DNA of 34,196 nucleotides from JBFWQM01 sp050249455 (lineage in GTDB: Bacteria; Pseudomonadota; Alphaproteobacteria; MPNO01; VGEU01): positions 1 to 34,196 of the forward strand of contig JBFWQM010000023.1 in the NCBI GenBank assembly GCA_050249455.1. The letters are read 5' to 3'. Of the stretch, positions 7,099 through 14,385 are shown one piece after another (positions within the stretch are counted from its first letter, which is position 1; every line of letters begins with the position of its first letter). Made by a program: the position numbers and the translations under genes. A model generated the notes under the pieces. That model was not told the origin of the DNA and searched no databases. It saw nothing but the letters and a program-made list of their open reading frames with translations.

Positions 7099-8778
7099 AT
7101 GACACGGAACGACAGAGTGCCCGCCGCGCGCCGCTGGCCGCGCCGGCTGCGCGACGCCGCCTGCGGGCTGGGCGCGCTCGCCGTCGCCCTGACGTCGGCC
7201 GTTCCTTTCCAGTCGGCGCGGATCGTCGCCGCCGGGGTCGTCGCGGCCGCCGCCGTCGCCGAGCCGGCGCAAGCGCGCAGCCGGTCCAGCGGCGGCTATT
7301 CGCGGCCGTCGAGCGGCGGCTATTCGCGCCCCTCGATGTCGTCGCCCGCGCCGTCGCGCCGGCCCTCGGCCAGCCCGAGCTATTCACCGCGCGCCCCGTC
7401 CACCAGCGGCGGCTACAGCCGGCCGCAGGCCCCGTCCGGCGGCGGCTGGGCGCCGCGCACGCCGTCCACGTCGTCGGGCGGCGACGCCGCCATTTCGCGG
7501 CGGCAGTCGGTGGACGCGCTGCAGAACTATCGCGCCGACCAGGAACGGCTGCGCCAGGACCAGCAGCGCTACGAGCGCCCGCCGGCCCGCGTCGATGCGC
7601 CGCCGCCGTCCACGGCGGGGGGCCGGACCTGGCAGTACCGGCCCTACGACCGCTACGACGACTGGCAGCGCGACCGTGCCGCGACCTATCGCGAACGCGG
7701 CTGGTCGGCTCCCGCCTATGCCTATCGCTCGAGCCCGAGCTTCGGGGTGTGGGACGGCCTGATGCTGTGGTTCCTGCTCGACAACCTGTCGCGGCCGGGC
7801 AGCCTCGACTTCTTCCACAACCACCGCGACGATCCCGGCGTCGCGGCGTGGCGGTCGGAGGCGGAGCGGCTGTCACGCGACAACGCGGCGCTGCGCGGCA
7901 AGCTGCAGGACCTCGATTCCGGCCTGGCGCGGCAGGCGGACCGGCCGGTCGACCCGGCCTACATGCCGCCCGGCGTGAACCCGGCGGTCGCGCTGGCGCC
8001 GCAGCGTGCGGTCGCGCCGCAGCCGGAGCCGGCGTCCAGCGGCATGGGCGGCATGCTGCTGGTGGTCGTCATCGGCGGCGCGGTGCTGCTGTTCCTGTGG
8101 TATCGGCGGCGCCAGTCGCGCGACCGCGGCGCGGAGGGGGGCGAGGCGATGGCGAGACGACCCGCGGGTGAATTCCACCGGCCGGCCCCGTTCCGGCTGG
8201 GCATGACGTTCGACCTCGACCCGACACCCTTCATCCTGGTGCAGGGCAAGACGAAGGTGACGCCGCCCGACGGCGACGGCGCGCGCACCAGCGTCGAGGC
8301 GCTCGGCGCGCTGGCCACGGCCGGCGCCGTGCTGCACCGGCTGTACCTGCCGGGCGGCCGGTCGTTCCTGCAGGTCCACCTCGACGCCGACGACAACCCC
8401 GACGAATGCCGCTATTTCTCGCGCATCGACGCGGTGCGCCCGGCGAGCAACGACGAGTGGGGCTTCTGGATCGACGATGCCGAGGGCATGATCGGCTGGC
8501 CGAAGTTCGAGACCAAGGACGGCGCCGGCTACTGGCGGATGTGGTCGCCCGGTGAGCAGCGGGTCGCGCCGGTCGCCTTCGACGAGGAACGGCAGTCGGT
8601 GCACGGCACCGTGCGCGCGCATCACCAGATGATGCTCTACGGCGCCGCGATCGAGGCGCCGCCGCCCGCGCCGCAGAACGAATACATCCTGCTCGACATG
8701 ATCGAGGCGGAGGACGGCGCGCAGGTGGAGATCTACGCGGGCATCGACGTCAACCCGGCGACGCTGCGGCTGGCGTGA
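7099..8778 (+). CDS. Membrane-anchored DUF2491 (YjfK-like) protein with Ser/Gly/Pro-rich exported region
   Basis: 559 residues from the ATG at 7099. A long signal or anchor region (about 1-60, ending EPAQA) is followed by a low-complexity segment rich in Ser, Gly, Pro, Tyr and Arg (about 60-210), with repeated SGGYSRP units. A single membrane helix GGMLLVVVIGGAVLLFLW lies at about 317-334 with a YRRR stop-transfer. The C-terminal part (about 355-559) resembles DUF2491, the family of E. coli YjfK: DLDPTPFILVQGKTKV, LHRLYLPGG, WGFWIDDAEGMIGWP and NEYILLDMIEAEDG. E. coli YjfK lacks the exported part. Transcribed first in an operon with a DUF350 protein (17-base gap) and a PspA protein, matching the yjfJKL gene set. 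Function is unknown; a membrane-stress role is inferred from the PspA partner. Confidence 0.8.
   Translation: MTRNDRVPAARRWPRRLRDAACGLGALAVALTSAVPFQSARIVAAGVVAAAAVAEPAQARSRSSGGYSRPSSGGYSRPSMSSPAPSRRPSASPSYSPRAPSTSGGYSRPQAPSGGGWAPRTPSTSSGGDAAISRRQSVDALQNYRADQERLRQDQQRYERPPARVDAPPPSTAGGRTWQYRPYDRYDDWQRDRAATYRERGWSAPAYAYRSSPSFGVWDGLMLWFLLDNLSRPGSLDFFHNHRDDPGVAAWRSEAERLSRDNAALRGKLQDLDSGLARQADRPVDPAYMPPGVNPAVALAPQRAVAPQPEPASSGMGGMLLVVVIGGAVLLFLWYRRRQSRDRGAEGGEAMARRPAGEFHRPAPFRLGMTFDLDPTPFILVQGKTKVTPPDGDGARTSVEALGALATAGAVLHRLYLPGGRSFLQVHLDADDNPDECRYFSRIDAVRPASNDEWGFWIDDAEGMIGWPKFETKDGAGYWRMWSPGEQRVAPVAFDEERQSVHGTVRAHHQMMLYGAAIEAPPPAPQNEYILLDMIEAEDGAQVEIYAGIDVNPATLRLA
7288..7335 (+). repeat. Two tandem 24-base units coding SGGYSRPS
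   Basis: Positions 7288-7311 and 7312-7335 are nearly identical and each codes for SGGYSRPS. A looser third unit (SGGYSRPQ) follows further on. The repeat is inside the low-complexity exported region of the DUF2491 protein and could change in number by slippage. Confidence 0.75.
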
Positions 8779-8795
8779 GGGGGAACGAGGCTGAC

Positions 8796-9221
8796 ATGAG
8801 CGAAACGATCCAGGGCATCCTTTCGGCGCTCGGCACCGGGCTGCCGGTTCTGATGCTGCACTTCGCGATCGCCGGCGCGCTGCTGGCCGGCGGCGTCGGG
8901 CTCTACAACCTCGTGACGCCGTTCCACGAGCGGCGGCTGATCGCGGAAGGCAATACCGCCGCCGGCATCGTGTTCGCCGGCGTGCTGATCGGCCTGGCGA
9001 TCCCGCTCGGCACTTCGCTCGCCTACAGCCCGTCCACGCTCGACGTCCTGGTGTGGGGCGCGGTCGCGGTCGTGCTGCAGCTCGTGGCGTACTTCATCGC
9101 GGCCAGCCTGCTCGGCAACGTCCGGCGGCTGATCGAAGGCGGCAACGTCGCGGCGGCCTATTGGCTCGCCGGCGTGCAGATTTCCGTGGCGCTTCTCAAC
9201 GCCGGCGCGATGGCCGGATGA
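8796..9221 (+). CDS. DUF350 family inner membrane protein (YjfL-like)
   Basis: 141 residues with four predicted membrane helices: about 15-42 (ends in GVGLYNLVTPF), 53-75 (AGIVFAGVLIGLAIPLG), 85-108 and 120-140. The helix order and the sequence GNTAAGIVFAGVLIGLAIPL match DUF350, the family of E. coli YjfL, a membrane protein of unknown mechanism that occurs next to PspA-like and DUF2491 genes. The ATG at 8796 is preceded by GAGG. It sits 17 bases after the DUF2491 gene and 31 before the PspA gene, so it is the middle gene of the operon. It is likely the integral membrane part of the same assembly. Confidence 0.85.
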   Translation: MSETIQGILSALGTGLPVLMLHFAIAGALLAGGVGLYNLVTPFHERRLIAEGNTAAGIVFAGVLIGLAIPLGTSLAYSPSTLDVLVWGAVAVVLQLVAYFIAASLLGNVRRLIEGGNVAAAYWLAGVQISVALLNAGAMAG

Positions 9222-9252
9222 GCAGGGCCGTTCGACCAGAGGAGAAGGGGAG

Positions 9253-10026
9253 ATGGTCATGTTCTCGTTCGTGAAGAGCCTCGTCGGCGTCAAGGCCGAC
9301 AAGGCGGTGCAAGGCGCAATGGAAGCAATCGTCCGCTGGGATCCCGCGAGCGCGACGGAAGCGGAACTGCGCAACATGGAAGGCCACCTCGACCAGCTCG
9401 GCCTGCAGGTGGCGCAGGCGCGCGCGAAGTACAACGACGAGAAGAAGGAGGCGGACGCGATCACCGCGCTGTCGCAGCAGCGCATGGCCGCCGCCGAGCA
9501 GCTCGAGCGGCAGATGAACGCGGAGGCCGACCCGGCGCGCAAGGCAGACCTCGAGAAGAGCCTCGGCAAGCTCGTGGCGATGCTCGAGGAGATGGCGCCC
9601 GACGTCGACCGCGAGACCGCCGACGTGAAGGAAGCGCAGGAGTTCCTCGAGATGCTCGAAGGCGCCTACGCCGATGCCGGCCAGAAGCTCAAGTCGGCGC
9701 GTTCGGAGCTGGAGCGCGCCCACCGCGACATGGCGCGCGCACAGCAGCAGCGCGACATGGCGTCGCGCCAGGCCGATGCCGCCCGCCAGGCCGCCGGGCT
9801 GACCAAGGCGACCTCCAGCCTTTCGGTGGCGCTGAAGGCGATGCAGGACAGCGCGGCCAAGGATCTCGCCGCGGCCGAGGCCGACACAGCGAAGGCGCGG
9901 CTGCTCAAGCCGAGCAAGCCCGAAGCCGACGACGCCAACATCGCGCGCGCGATGGCCGAGGTTGCCGGCAAGCCGCAACCGACCAGCCTCGCTGACCGGC
10001 TGGCGGCGCTGAAGGCGAAGAAGTAG
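9253..10026 (+). CDS. PspA/IM30 (ESCRT-III-like) family protein
   Basis: 257 residues, nearly all alpha-helical and rich in charged residues and Ala/Gln/Glu, as expected for the long coiled-coil hairpin of PspA/IM30 proteins (helices about 35-90, 95-145 and 150-215). The short N-terminal segment MFSFVKSLVGVKADKA is the probable membrane-contact helix. The closest role model is E. coli YjfJ, the PspA paralogue encoded with YjfK and YjfL, rather than PspA itself, because the gene order is the same and no pspBC or pspF is present. PspA proteins form membrane-bound rods that stabilise damaged membranes. Two ATGs lie two codons apart (9253, 9259) behind AGGAGAAGGGG; I use the first. Last gene of the operon, followed by a strong hairpin. 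Confidence 0.85.
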   Translation: MVMFSFVKSLVGVKADKAVQGAMEAIVRWDPASATEAELRNMEGHLDQLGLQVAQARAKYNDEKKEADAITALSQQRMAAAEQLERQMNAEADPARKADLEKSLGKLVAMLEEMAPDVDRETADVKEAQEFLEMLEGAYADAGQKLKSARSELERAHRDMARAQQQRDMASRQADAARQAAGLTKATSSLSVALKAMQDSAAKDLAAAEADTAKARLLKPSKPEADDANIARAMAEVAGKPQPTSLADRLAALKAKK

Positions 10027-10035
10027 CCGTCGCCG

Positions 10036-10065
10036 CGCCGCGCCTCCCCAAAGGGGGGCGCGGCG
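10036..10065. terminator. Bidirectional terminator hairpin
   Basis: A 13-bp GC-rich stem with one bulged C closes on an AAA loop (10050-10052), in the 46 bases between the convergent PspA and lipoprotein genes. No T-run is present on either side, so its action is inferred from place and strength. Confidence 0.6.
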
Positions 10066-10072
10066 GCGCGCA

Positions 10073-10345
10073 TCAGCGCATCGCGATGTGGTCGTCGATC
10101 GTCTTCGCGTCGCTCGATCTGATCGTCATGTTGTTCGGGCCGGCGCCGACCCGGGTCACGATGACCTTGGGCTCGATGTTCTTCTTGAAATCGGCGGCTT
10201 CCTTGGAGCCGGCGCGGAAGACCCACAGCGGGTTCTCGTGCACGCTCGTCTCGAAGCCGGCCTCGTTGTGGCCGGAGGTGGTCTCGGCGCACGAGGTCAC
10301 GGCGAGGGCCATGGCGGCGCACGCCCAATTCACTGCACGGTTCAT
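10073..10345 (-). CDS. Small predicted lipoprotein
   Basis: 90 residues. The N-terminus MNRAVNWACAAMALAVTSC has a short basic start, a hydrophobic stretch and a lipobox VTSC, giving an acylated Cys19 after signal peptidase II. The mature part is about 70 residues, with FRAGSKEAADFKKNIEPKVIVTRVGAGPNNMTI in the middle; I know no family for it. GGAGGAGAAG just before the ATG at 10345 settles the start, and a longer frame upstream is not coding. It is convergent with the PspA operon and could take part in envelope stress, but the only evidence for that is proximity. Confidence 0.7.
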   Translation of the reverse strand: MNRAVNWACAAMALAVTSCAETTSGHNEAGFETSVHENPLWVFRAGSKEAADFKKNIEPKVIVTRVGAGPNNMTIRSSDAKTIDDHIAMR

Positions 10346-10710
10346 TCTTCTCCTCCGCCGAACGCCGTCCTTCCGGCTATGTCCGGCTGGTATAAGCGTG
10401 CGATGCCGGCGTGACACCGCATGGTATTGCGGACGGCTCGCGATGGGTTCAGACTGAATCCACCGCTGCGTCCGCCAGGGACAAGGTCTCTGGCTCGATC
10501 CCATCGGCGACCCGATCACGTGCCGATGCTTTGGGCCGCAGCGGCAGTAGCGCCCGATGCGCGTTTCCCCCTGGCGACAGCGATTTTGTCGCATAGGCGT
10601 GGCGGGCCGCCCCCTGTAGCCTGTCAAAAAAGCGCATCGAAATTTTGCGTAGTCATAGGCAATCGGGCGATCCGGCCCGAGGATGCGATTATGACGGAAG
10701 GGGGTTCGGG
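10346..10710. other. 365-base divergent intergenic region
   Basis: This separates the lipoprotein gene from the FNR-type gene. I see no credible coding region. It holds a perfect GCGACA-N7-TGTCGC inverted repeat (10574-10592), about 120 bases before the FNR start. No canonical FNR box (TTGAT-N4-ATCAA) is visible. A weak -10-like TATACC for the lipoprotein lies around 10389-10394 on the minus strand. Confidence 0.5.
10574..10592. promoter_or_regulatory. Inverted repeat GCGACA-N7-TGTCGC, possible operator
   Basis: A perfect 6-7-6 inverted repeat of 19 bases upstream of the FNR-type gene. Its shape suits a dimeric regulator, but it is not an FNR or FixK box. It might serve either flanking gene. 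Confidence 0.3.
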
Positions 10711-11505
10711 ATGAGCATCGAGAGAATGCACGCCCGTCCGCGGCTCGACCTCGAATGCGCAAGCTGCAAGGCGCGCCACCTTGGCTTGTGCCAGTCGTGC
10801 TCGGAGGAGATTCCGCAAGTCGTCGCGAGCTGCAAGGTCGGCGAGCGGCGCTTTCACGCCGGGGAGTCGATCTTCGATCTCGGCGACCCGTGCCGCGAGG
10901 TCTACACCATCATCGACGGCTGGGCGTTCCTGTTCGCGCTGCGCCCGGACGGCGGCCGCCAGGTGCTGCACTACGCGATGACCGGCGACTTCATCGGCTA
11001 CCATCCCGGCCACGACGCGATGATCACCTATGGCGCGCAGGTGCTGACCGACGCGACCGTATGCGTGATGTCCCGCGCCGCACTGGAATCGGTCAGCCAG
11101 AAGCACCCCGAGGTGGGGCTGCGCCTGGCTTGGCTGATGACCCGCAACCTGACGCTCTCCTACGACCACCTGACCAGCATCGCGCGCCAGAACGCGCGCG
11201 AGCGCATCGCGCACCTGCTGCTGCAGCTCTACGTCCGCCGCCGCACGCGGTGGCCGGAGATGCGCGGCGACCTGGTCGAGCTGCCGCTCACGCAGGAGCT
11301 GATCGCCGACACGCTCGGCCTGACGCCGGTGCACGTGAACCGGATGCTGGCGGCGCTGCGCAAGGAAGGCGTGCTGCACTTCAAGCTCGGCCGCCTGCGC
11401 GTGCTCGATCCCGACAAGCTCGTCGCGATCGCCGGCCTCGACGACGACGTGGTGTCGAACTGGATCGAGCAGCAGACCCCGCCGCGCCGTCCTCACGCCA
11501 CGTAG
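10711..11505 (+). CDS. FNR-type oxygen-sensing Crp/Fnr transcription regulator
   Basis: 264 residues. The N-terminus has C16-x2-C19-x7-C27, and Cys118 (TDATVCVM) lines up with the fourth iron-sulfur ligand of FNR, so a [4Fe-4S] oxygen sensor is likely. A cyclic-nucleotide-like beta-roll (about 45-125) precedes the dimerisation helix (130-165) and the winged helix-turn-helix (190-240). The recognition helix reads TPVHVNRMLAALRKEG, with H-V-N-R in place of the E-x-x-S-R of E. coli FNR, so the DNA target may differ. Three further cysteines (30, 41, 61) are extra. ATG at 10711 with GAAGGGGG upstream. It stands alone, with a hairpin cluster after it, and probably activates genes when oxygen falls. 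Confidence 0.88.
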   Translation: MSIERMHARPRLDLECASCKARHLGLCQSCSEEIPQVVASCKVGERRFHAGESIFDLGDPCREVYTIIDGWAFLFALRPDGGRQVLHYAMTGDFIGYHPGHDAMITYGAQVLTDATVCVMSRAALESVSQKHPEVGLRLAWLMTRNLTLSYDHLTSIARQNARERIAHLLLQLYVRRRTRWPEMRGDLVELPLTQELIADTLGLTPVHVNRMLAALRKEGVLHFKLGRLRVLDPDKLVAIAGLDDDVVSNWIEQQTPPRRPHAT

Positions 11506-11522
11506 GCGCGGCCCGCCGCACT

Positions 11523-11568
11523 GCAGGGGCGGCGTTCCGACCCGCCCCTGCGGAACGCTCGGGTCGGA
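11523..11568. terminator. Convergent terminator with three competing hairpins
   Basis: Three perfect stems overlap and exclude one another: 11523-11532 with 11542-11551 (10 bp), 11532-11539 with 11551-11558 (8 bp), and 11536-11544 with 11560-11568 (9 bp). The region separates the FNR gene from the convergent FAH gene and is probably a bidirectional terminator without a T-run. Confidence 0.6.
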
Positions 11569-11571
11569 CCG

Positions 11572-12489
11572 CTACTCCCCGGCGACCACCGGGTTCTCCA
11601 GGGTCCCGAGGCCCTCGATCTCGATGCGCACGGTGTCGCCGGGATTGAGGAACTTGTTCTTGGGATGGCCGACGCCGCTGCCGGTGCCGGTCGCGATCAC
11701 GTCGCCGGGCAGCAGGGTGAAATGCTGCGACAGCGCGGCGATCTGCTCGCGCACGGTGAACACCATCCACTTGCTGTGGGTGTCCTGCTCCAACTCGCCG
11801 TTGACCCAGGTGTTGAGCTTGAGGTTCTGCGGGTCGGCGATCTCGGCCTTCGGCGTGATCCACGGGCCCATCGGCGCCGAGGTGTCGAACGACTTCTGCC
11901 AGAGCCAGTCGGAGGCGAGCGACGGCCAGTCGGGACGGCGGATGTAATCGCGCGCCGACAGGTCGTTGATGACCGTGTAGCCCATCACGCAGTCGAGCGC
12001 CCGGTCGACGGAGATGTTGCGCGCCGTGCGCCCGATCACCACCGCGATCTCGGCTTCCCAGTCCAGCTTGGCGACGACGCGCGGCCGGCGGATCTGGTCG
12101 CCCGGCCCGATCACGGTCTGGCGTGCGACCTTGAGGAAGAAGTACGGGTTGACCGACGACTTGTCGATGTCGCGGCCGAGCATCTCGCGGAAGTGGTCCT
12201 GGTAGTTGGCCGCGGCGCAAAAGATGTTGGTCGGGTAGAGCAGGGGCGCCGTCAGCTTGACCTCGGCGAGCGGCATGGCCTTGCCCGCGCCCTGCTTCGC
12301 CGCTGCTTCCACGACAGCTTCGGCCTTGTCCCACGCCTGCACGACGGCGAGGGTGGAGGCGGCGTCGAACCCCGCCGGCTTGCCCGAGGCCTCGACCGCG
12401 GCGGCGAGGTCGTGGACCTTGCCGTCGACGAGGACGCCGGCGCGCGGCGCTCCGGCGGATCCGACGTAGCTGAGAAGGCGATAGCTCAT
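11572..12489 (-). CDS. Fumarylacetoacetate hydrolase (FAH) family protein
   Basis: 305 residues. An N-terminal accessory part (1-80) precedes the FAH fold, with TNIFCAAANYQDHFREM, the metal-binding DWEAEIAVVIG (Glu-x-Glu), VINDLSARD (Asp) and the end block LLPGDVIATGTGSGVG. Members cleave or hydrate 2-keto acid products of ring cleavage, for example acylpyruvases and 2-hydroxy-dienoate hydratases or decarboxylases; fumarylpyruvate- or acylpyruvate-type activity is plausible, but the exact reaction is not visible. It is read on the same strand as the TetR gene, 62 bases behind it, and lies beside two ring-cleavage dioxygenases, so a role after meta-cleavage fits. Confidence 0.88.
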   Translation of the reverse strand: MSYRLLSYVGSAGAPRAGVLVDGKVHDLAAAVEASGKPAGFDAASTLAVVQAWDKAEAVVEAAAKQGAGKAMPLAEVKLTAPLLYPTNIFCAAANYQDHFREMLGRDIDKSSVNPYFFLKVARQTVIGPGDQIRRPRVVAKLDWEAEIAVVIGRTARNISVDRALDCVMGYTVINDLSARDYIRRPDWPSLASDWLWQKSFDTSAPMGPWITPKAEIADPQNLKLNTWVNGELEQDTHSKWMVFTVREQIAALSQHFTLLPGDVIATGTGSGVGHPKNKFLNPGDTVRIEIEGLGTLENPVVAGE

Positions 12490-12551
12490 GGCGTGAGGCG
12501 CTCCCTGTGCGCTGGTGTTGAATCGATCTTAGCCCGGCCGCGGGCGGTCGG

Positions 12552-13271
12552 TCACTTGGCGCGGCGCCTTGCCGGCGGGCGCCCGATGCCGTGCAACGCG
12601 AAGTCTGCCAGGAACTCGCTGTACGCGGTGAGCAGGTCGGCGCGCCCGGTGCCGCCGGGGAACAGCTCGCGGAACAGGGGGCTGCCGCGCACGAAGAACT
12701 CGCACGCCCCGAGCATCGCGACATAGAACAGCCGCGCGTCGACGTCCTCGCGCAGCGTGCCGTCGGCGCGGCCGTCGTCGAGGATCGATGTCCATTCGCC
12801 GAACGCGATGCGGGTCACGCGGGCCCGGCTGGCGGCCGCCCATTCGCCTTCGCCATAGACGATCTGCTCGACGAACAGCTGGTGATAGGCCGGGTTCTCG
12901 GCGAGGAAGCGGACCAGGGCCGCGACCCGGCGCCTGAGCCGTTCCGCCGGCGTGCCCTTCTCGCGCGCCAGCGCCGCCATGACCACGCGCAGCTCCTCGA
13001 TCTGCTCCTTCAGCGCCTCGGTCAGGAGCGCCGACAGGCTGCCGAAATAGTAGCGTACCAGCGCCGGGTCGACCCCGGCGGCGGCGGCGACGTCCTGGCG
13101 GGTCAGCTTGGGCGGCGGCACGGTGCGCAGGAGCTCGCGGGTCGCGGCGATCAGCCGGGTGCGGCCGGCCCCGTTCTCCATCGGCGTCGGCCGGCCACGC
13201 CGGCGCGGGCGCATCCCTGCCGCCGTCTTGCCGGAGTCCTCGTCGTGCCGTCGCTCGCGCGTCTGCGCCAC
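12552..13271 (-). CDS. TetR-family transcriptional regulator
   Basis: 239 residues. The helix-turn-helix is in LTRQDVAAAAGVDPALVRYYF (about 56-76), after a basic N-terminal tail (PRRRGRP). The rest is an all-helical ligand and dimerisation domain. The GTG at 13271 has AAGGGA upstream; an internal ATG at 13214 is possible and would drop 19 tail residues. It is divergent from the type I extradiol dioxygenase gene across a 110-base gap containing a palindrome, and shares its strand with the FAH gene, the standard place for a local repressor that answers an aromatic compound or a breakdown product. Confidence 0.88.
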   Translation of the reverse strand: MAQTRERRHDEDSGKTAAGMRPRRRGRPTPMENGAGRTRLIAATRELLRTVPPPKLTRQDVAAAAGVDPALVRYYFGSLSALLTEALKEQIEELRVVMAALAREKGTPAERLRRRVAALVRFLAENPAYHQLFVEQIVYGEGEWAAASRARVTRIAFGEWTSILDDGRADGTLREDVDARLFYVAMLGACEFFVRGSPLFRELFPGGTGRADLLTAYSEFLADFALHGIGRPPARRRAK

Positions 13272-13330
13272 GTGCCGTTCCCTTCCGCCGGGCCGGTTGG
13301 CCCGACAATTCCCTCTTCCAAGAATAATGG

Positions 13331-13352
13331 GTTTGCCGGCATGATGCCAAAC
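13331..13352. promoter_or_regulatory. Candidate TetR operator
   Basis: An imperfect 22-bp palindrome with perfect arms GTTTG and CAAAC and 8 of 11 positions paired. It is 29 bases before the dioxygenase start and 59 before the TetR start, where a repressor could block both genes. Confidence 0.4.
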
Positions 13353-13381
13353 GTCGCGGAACGAACAACGGGAGGCCCACC

Positions 13382-14323
13382 ATGATCAAGGTCCGAGACG
13401 TCGCCTATGGCCGGCTGCGCGTGCCGGATCTCGACGCGCAGGAGGAGTTCCTCACCAATTTCGGCATGATCAAGGTGGCCCGGACGAAGAAGGCCCTCTA
13501 CATGCGCGGCACCGGCCGCGCGCATCATCTGCACGTCACCGAGCAGGGCGACCCCGGCCTGGTCGGCTTCGCCTTCTACGCCAAGAGCGAGGAAGACCTG
13601 GAGCGGATCGCCCGGGCCGACGGCGCCTCGCCGGTGGAGGAGATCGACGAGCCGGGCGGCGGCAAGCGGGTGCGCCTGACCGAACCCAACGGCTTCCAGA
13701 TCGAGGTCGTCTACGGCATCGCCACGGTCGACGCGATCCAGCCCAAGCGGCCGCCGGTCAACTGGCGCGACGAGCCGGTGCAGCGCGCCGGCGACCTGTG
13801 CCGCCTGCCGGTGGCGCCCAGCCACGTCAAGCGCATGGGGCACGCGGTTCTGAACGCGCCCGACGTGGTCAAGACGGTGAAGTGGTACCGCGACAACCTG
13901 GGCCTGATCCAGTCCGACGACGTCTATGCCGGGTCGTCGGACAACATCGTCGGCTCGTTCAACCGGGTCGACTGCGGCGACGAGTACGTCGATCACCACG
14001 TCTTCTTCTGCGCCCGCCGCGAGCCCGCCTCGCTCAACCACTTCTCCTACGAGGTGGAGGACATCGACGACGTCTTCCTCGGGCACGAGCACTTAAAGGG
14101 CCTTGGCAAGTACGAGCACTTCTGGGGCATCGGCCGCCATCTGCTCGGCAGCCAGGTCTACGACTACTGGAAGGATCCGTGGGGCCACGTCCACGAGCAC
14201 TGGACCGACAGCGACCGGCTGAACGCCCAGTCGGGCTCGTTCGTCCACCCGGCGGAGAAGGCGTTCGTCTCGCAGTGGGGCCCGCCGTCGCCGATGCGCC
14301 GGCAGGCGCAGGTCGCGAGCTAG
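13382..14323 (+). CDS. Type I extradiol dioxygenase (VOC superfamily, BphC/catechol 2,3-dioxygenase type)
   Basis: 313 residues: two VOC halves (about 5-115 and 150-275). The Fe(II) ligands are visible in the second half: His154 (MGHAVLNAPD), His220 (LNHFSYEVED) and Glu272 (GHVHEHWTD). The enzyme splits an aromatic diol next to its hydroxyl groups with O2 to give a meta-cleavage product. The substrate cannot be read; the length and block pattern fit catechol- or biphenyldiol-type enzymes. GGGAGG lies seven bases before the ATG. It diverges from the TetR gene, with a candidate operator between, and converges with a C-C hydrolase that would take its product. Confidence 0.9.
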   Translation: MIKVRDVAYGRLRVPDLDAQEEFLTNFGMIKVARTKKALYMRGTGRAHHLHVTEQGDPGLVGFAFYAKSEEDLERIARADGASPVEEIDEPGGGKRVRLTEPNGFQIEVVYGIATVDAIQPKRPPVNWRDEPVQRAGDLCRLPVAPSHVKRMGHAVLNAPDVVKTVKWYRDNLGLIQSDDVYAGSSDNIVGSFNRVDCGDEYVDHHVFFCARREPASLNHFSYEVEDIDDVFLGHEHLKGLGKYEHFWGIGRHLLGSQVYDYWKDPWGHVHEHWTDSDRLNAQSGSFVHPAEKAFVSQWGPPSPMRRQAQVAS

Positions 14324-14333
14324 GCCTGTAGCA

Positions 14334-14370
14334 TTCTGTCGTCCTCCGGCTTGACCGGAGGACGACAGAA
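14334..14370. repeat. Dispersed palindrome, copy B (CTTGA loop)
   Basis: A 16-bp perfect stem around loop CTTGA (14350-14354), between the convergent dioxygenase and hydrolase genes. The core is shared with 212-252. Where copy A has T223/A241, copy B has C14343/G14361, so pairing is kept. It probably also acts as a two-way terminator; an A-run, not a T-run, follows on the + strand. Confidence 0.75.
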
Positions 14371-14385
14371 AAACAAAGCAAGGCG

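Noticed and set aside
10574..10592. FNR box for autoregulation
   Set aside because: The GCGACA-N7-TGTCGC repeat does not match TTGAT-N4-ATCAA, so it is kept only as an unnamed palindrome.
10346..10762. 5' extension of the lipoprotein gene to a 229-residue protein
   Set aside because: The lipobox signal peptide and GGAGGAG ribosome site fix the start at 10345. The extension would also run into the divergent FNR gene.
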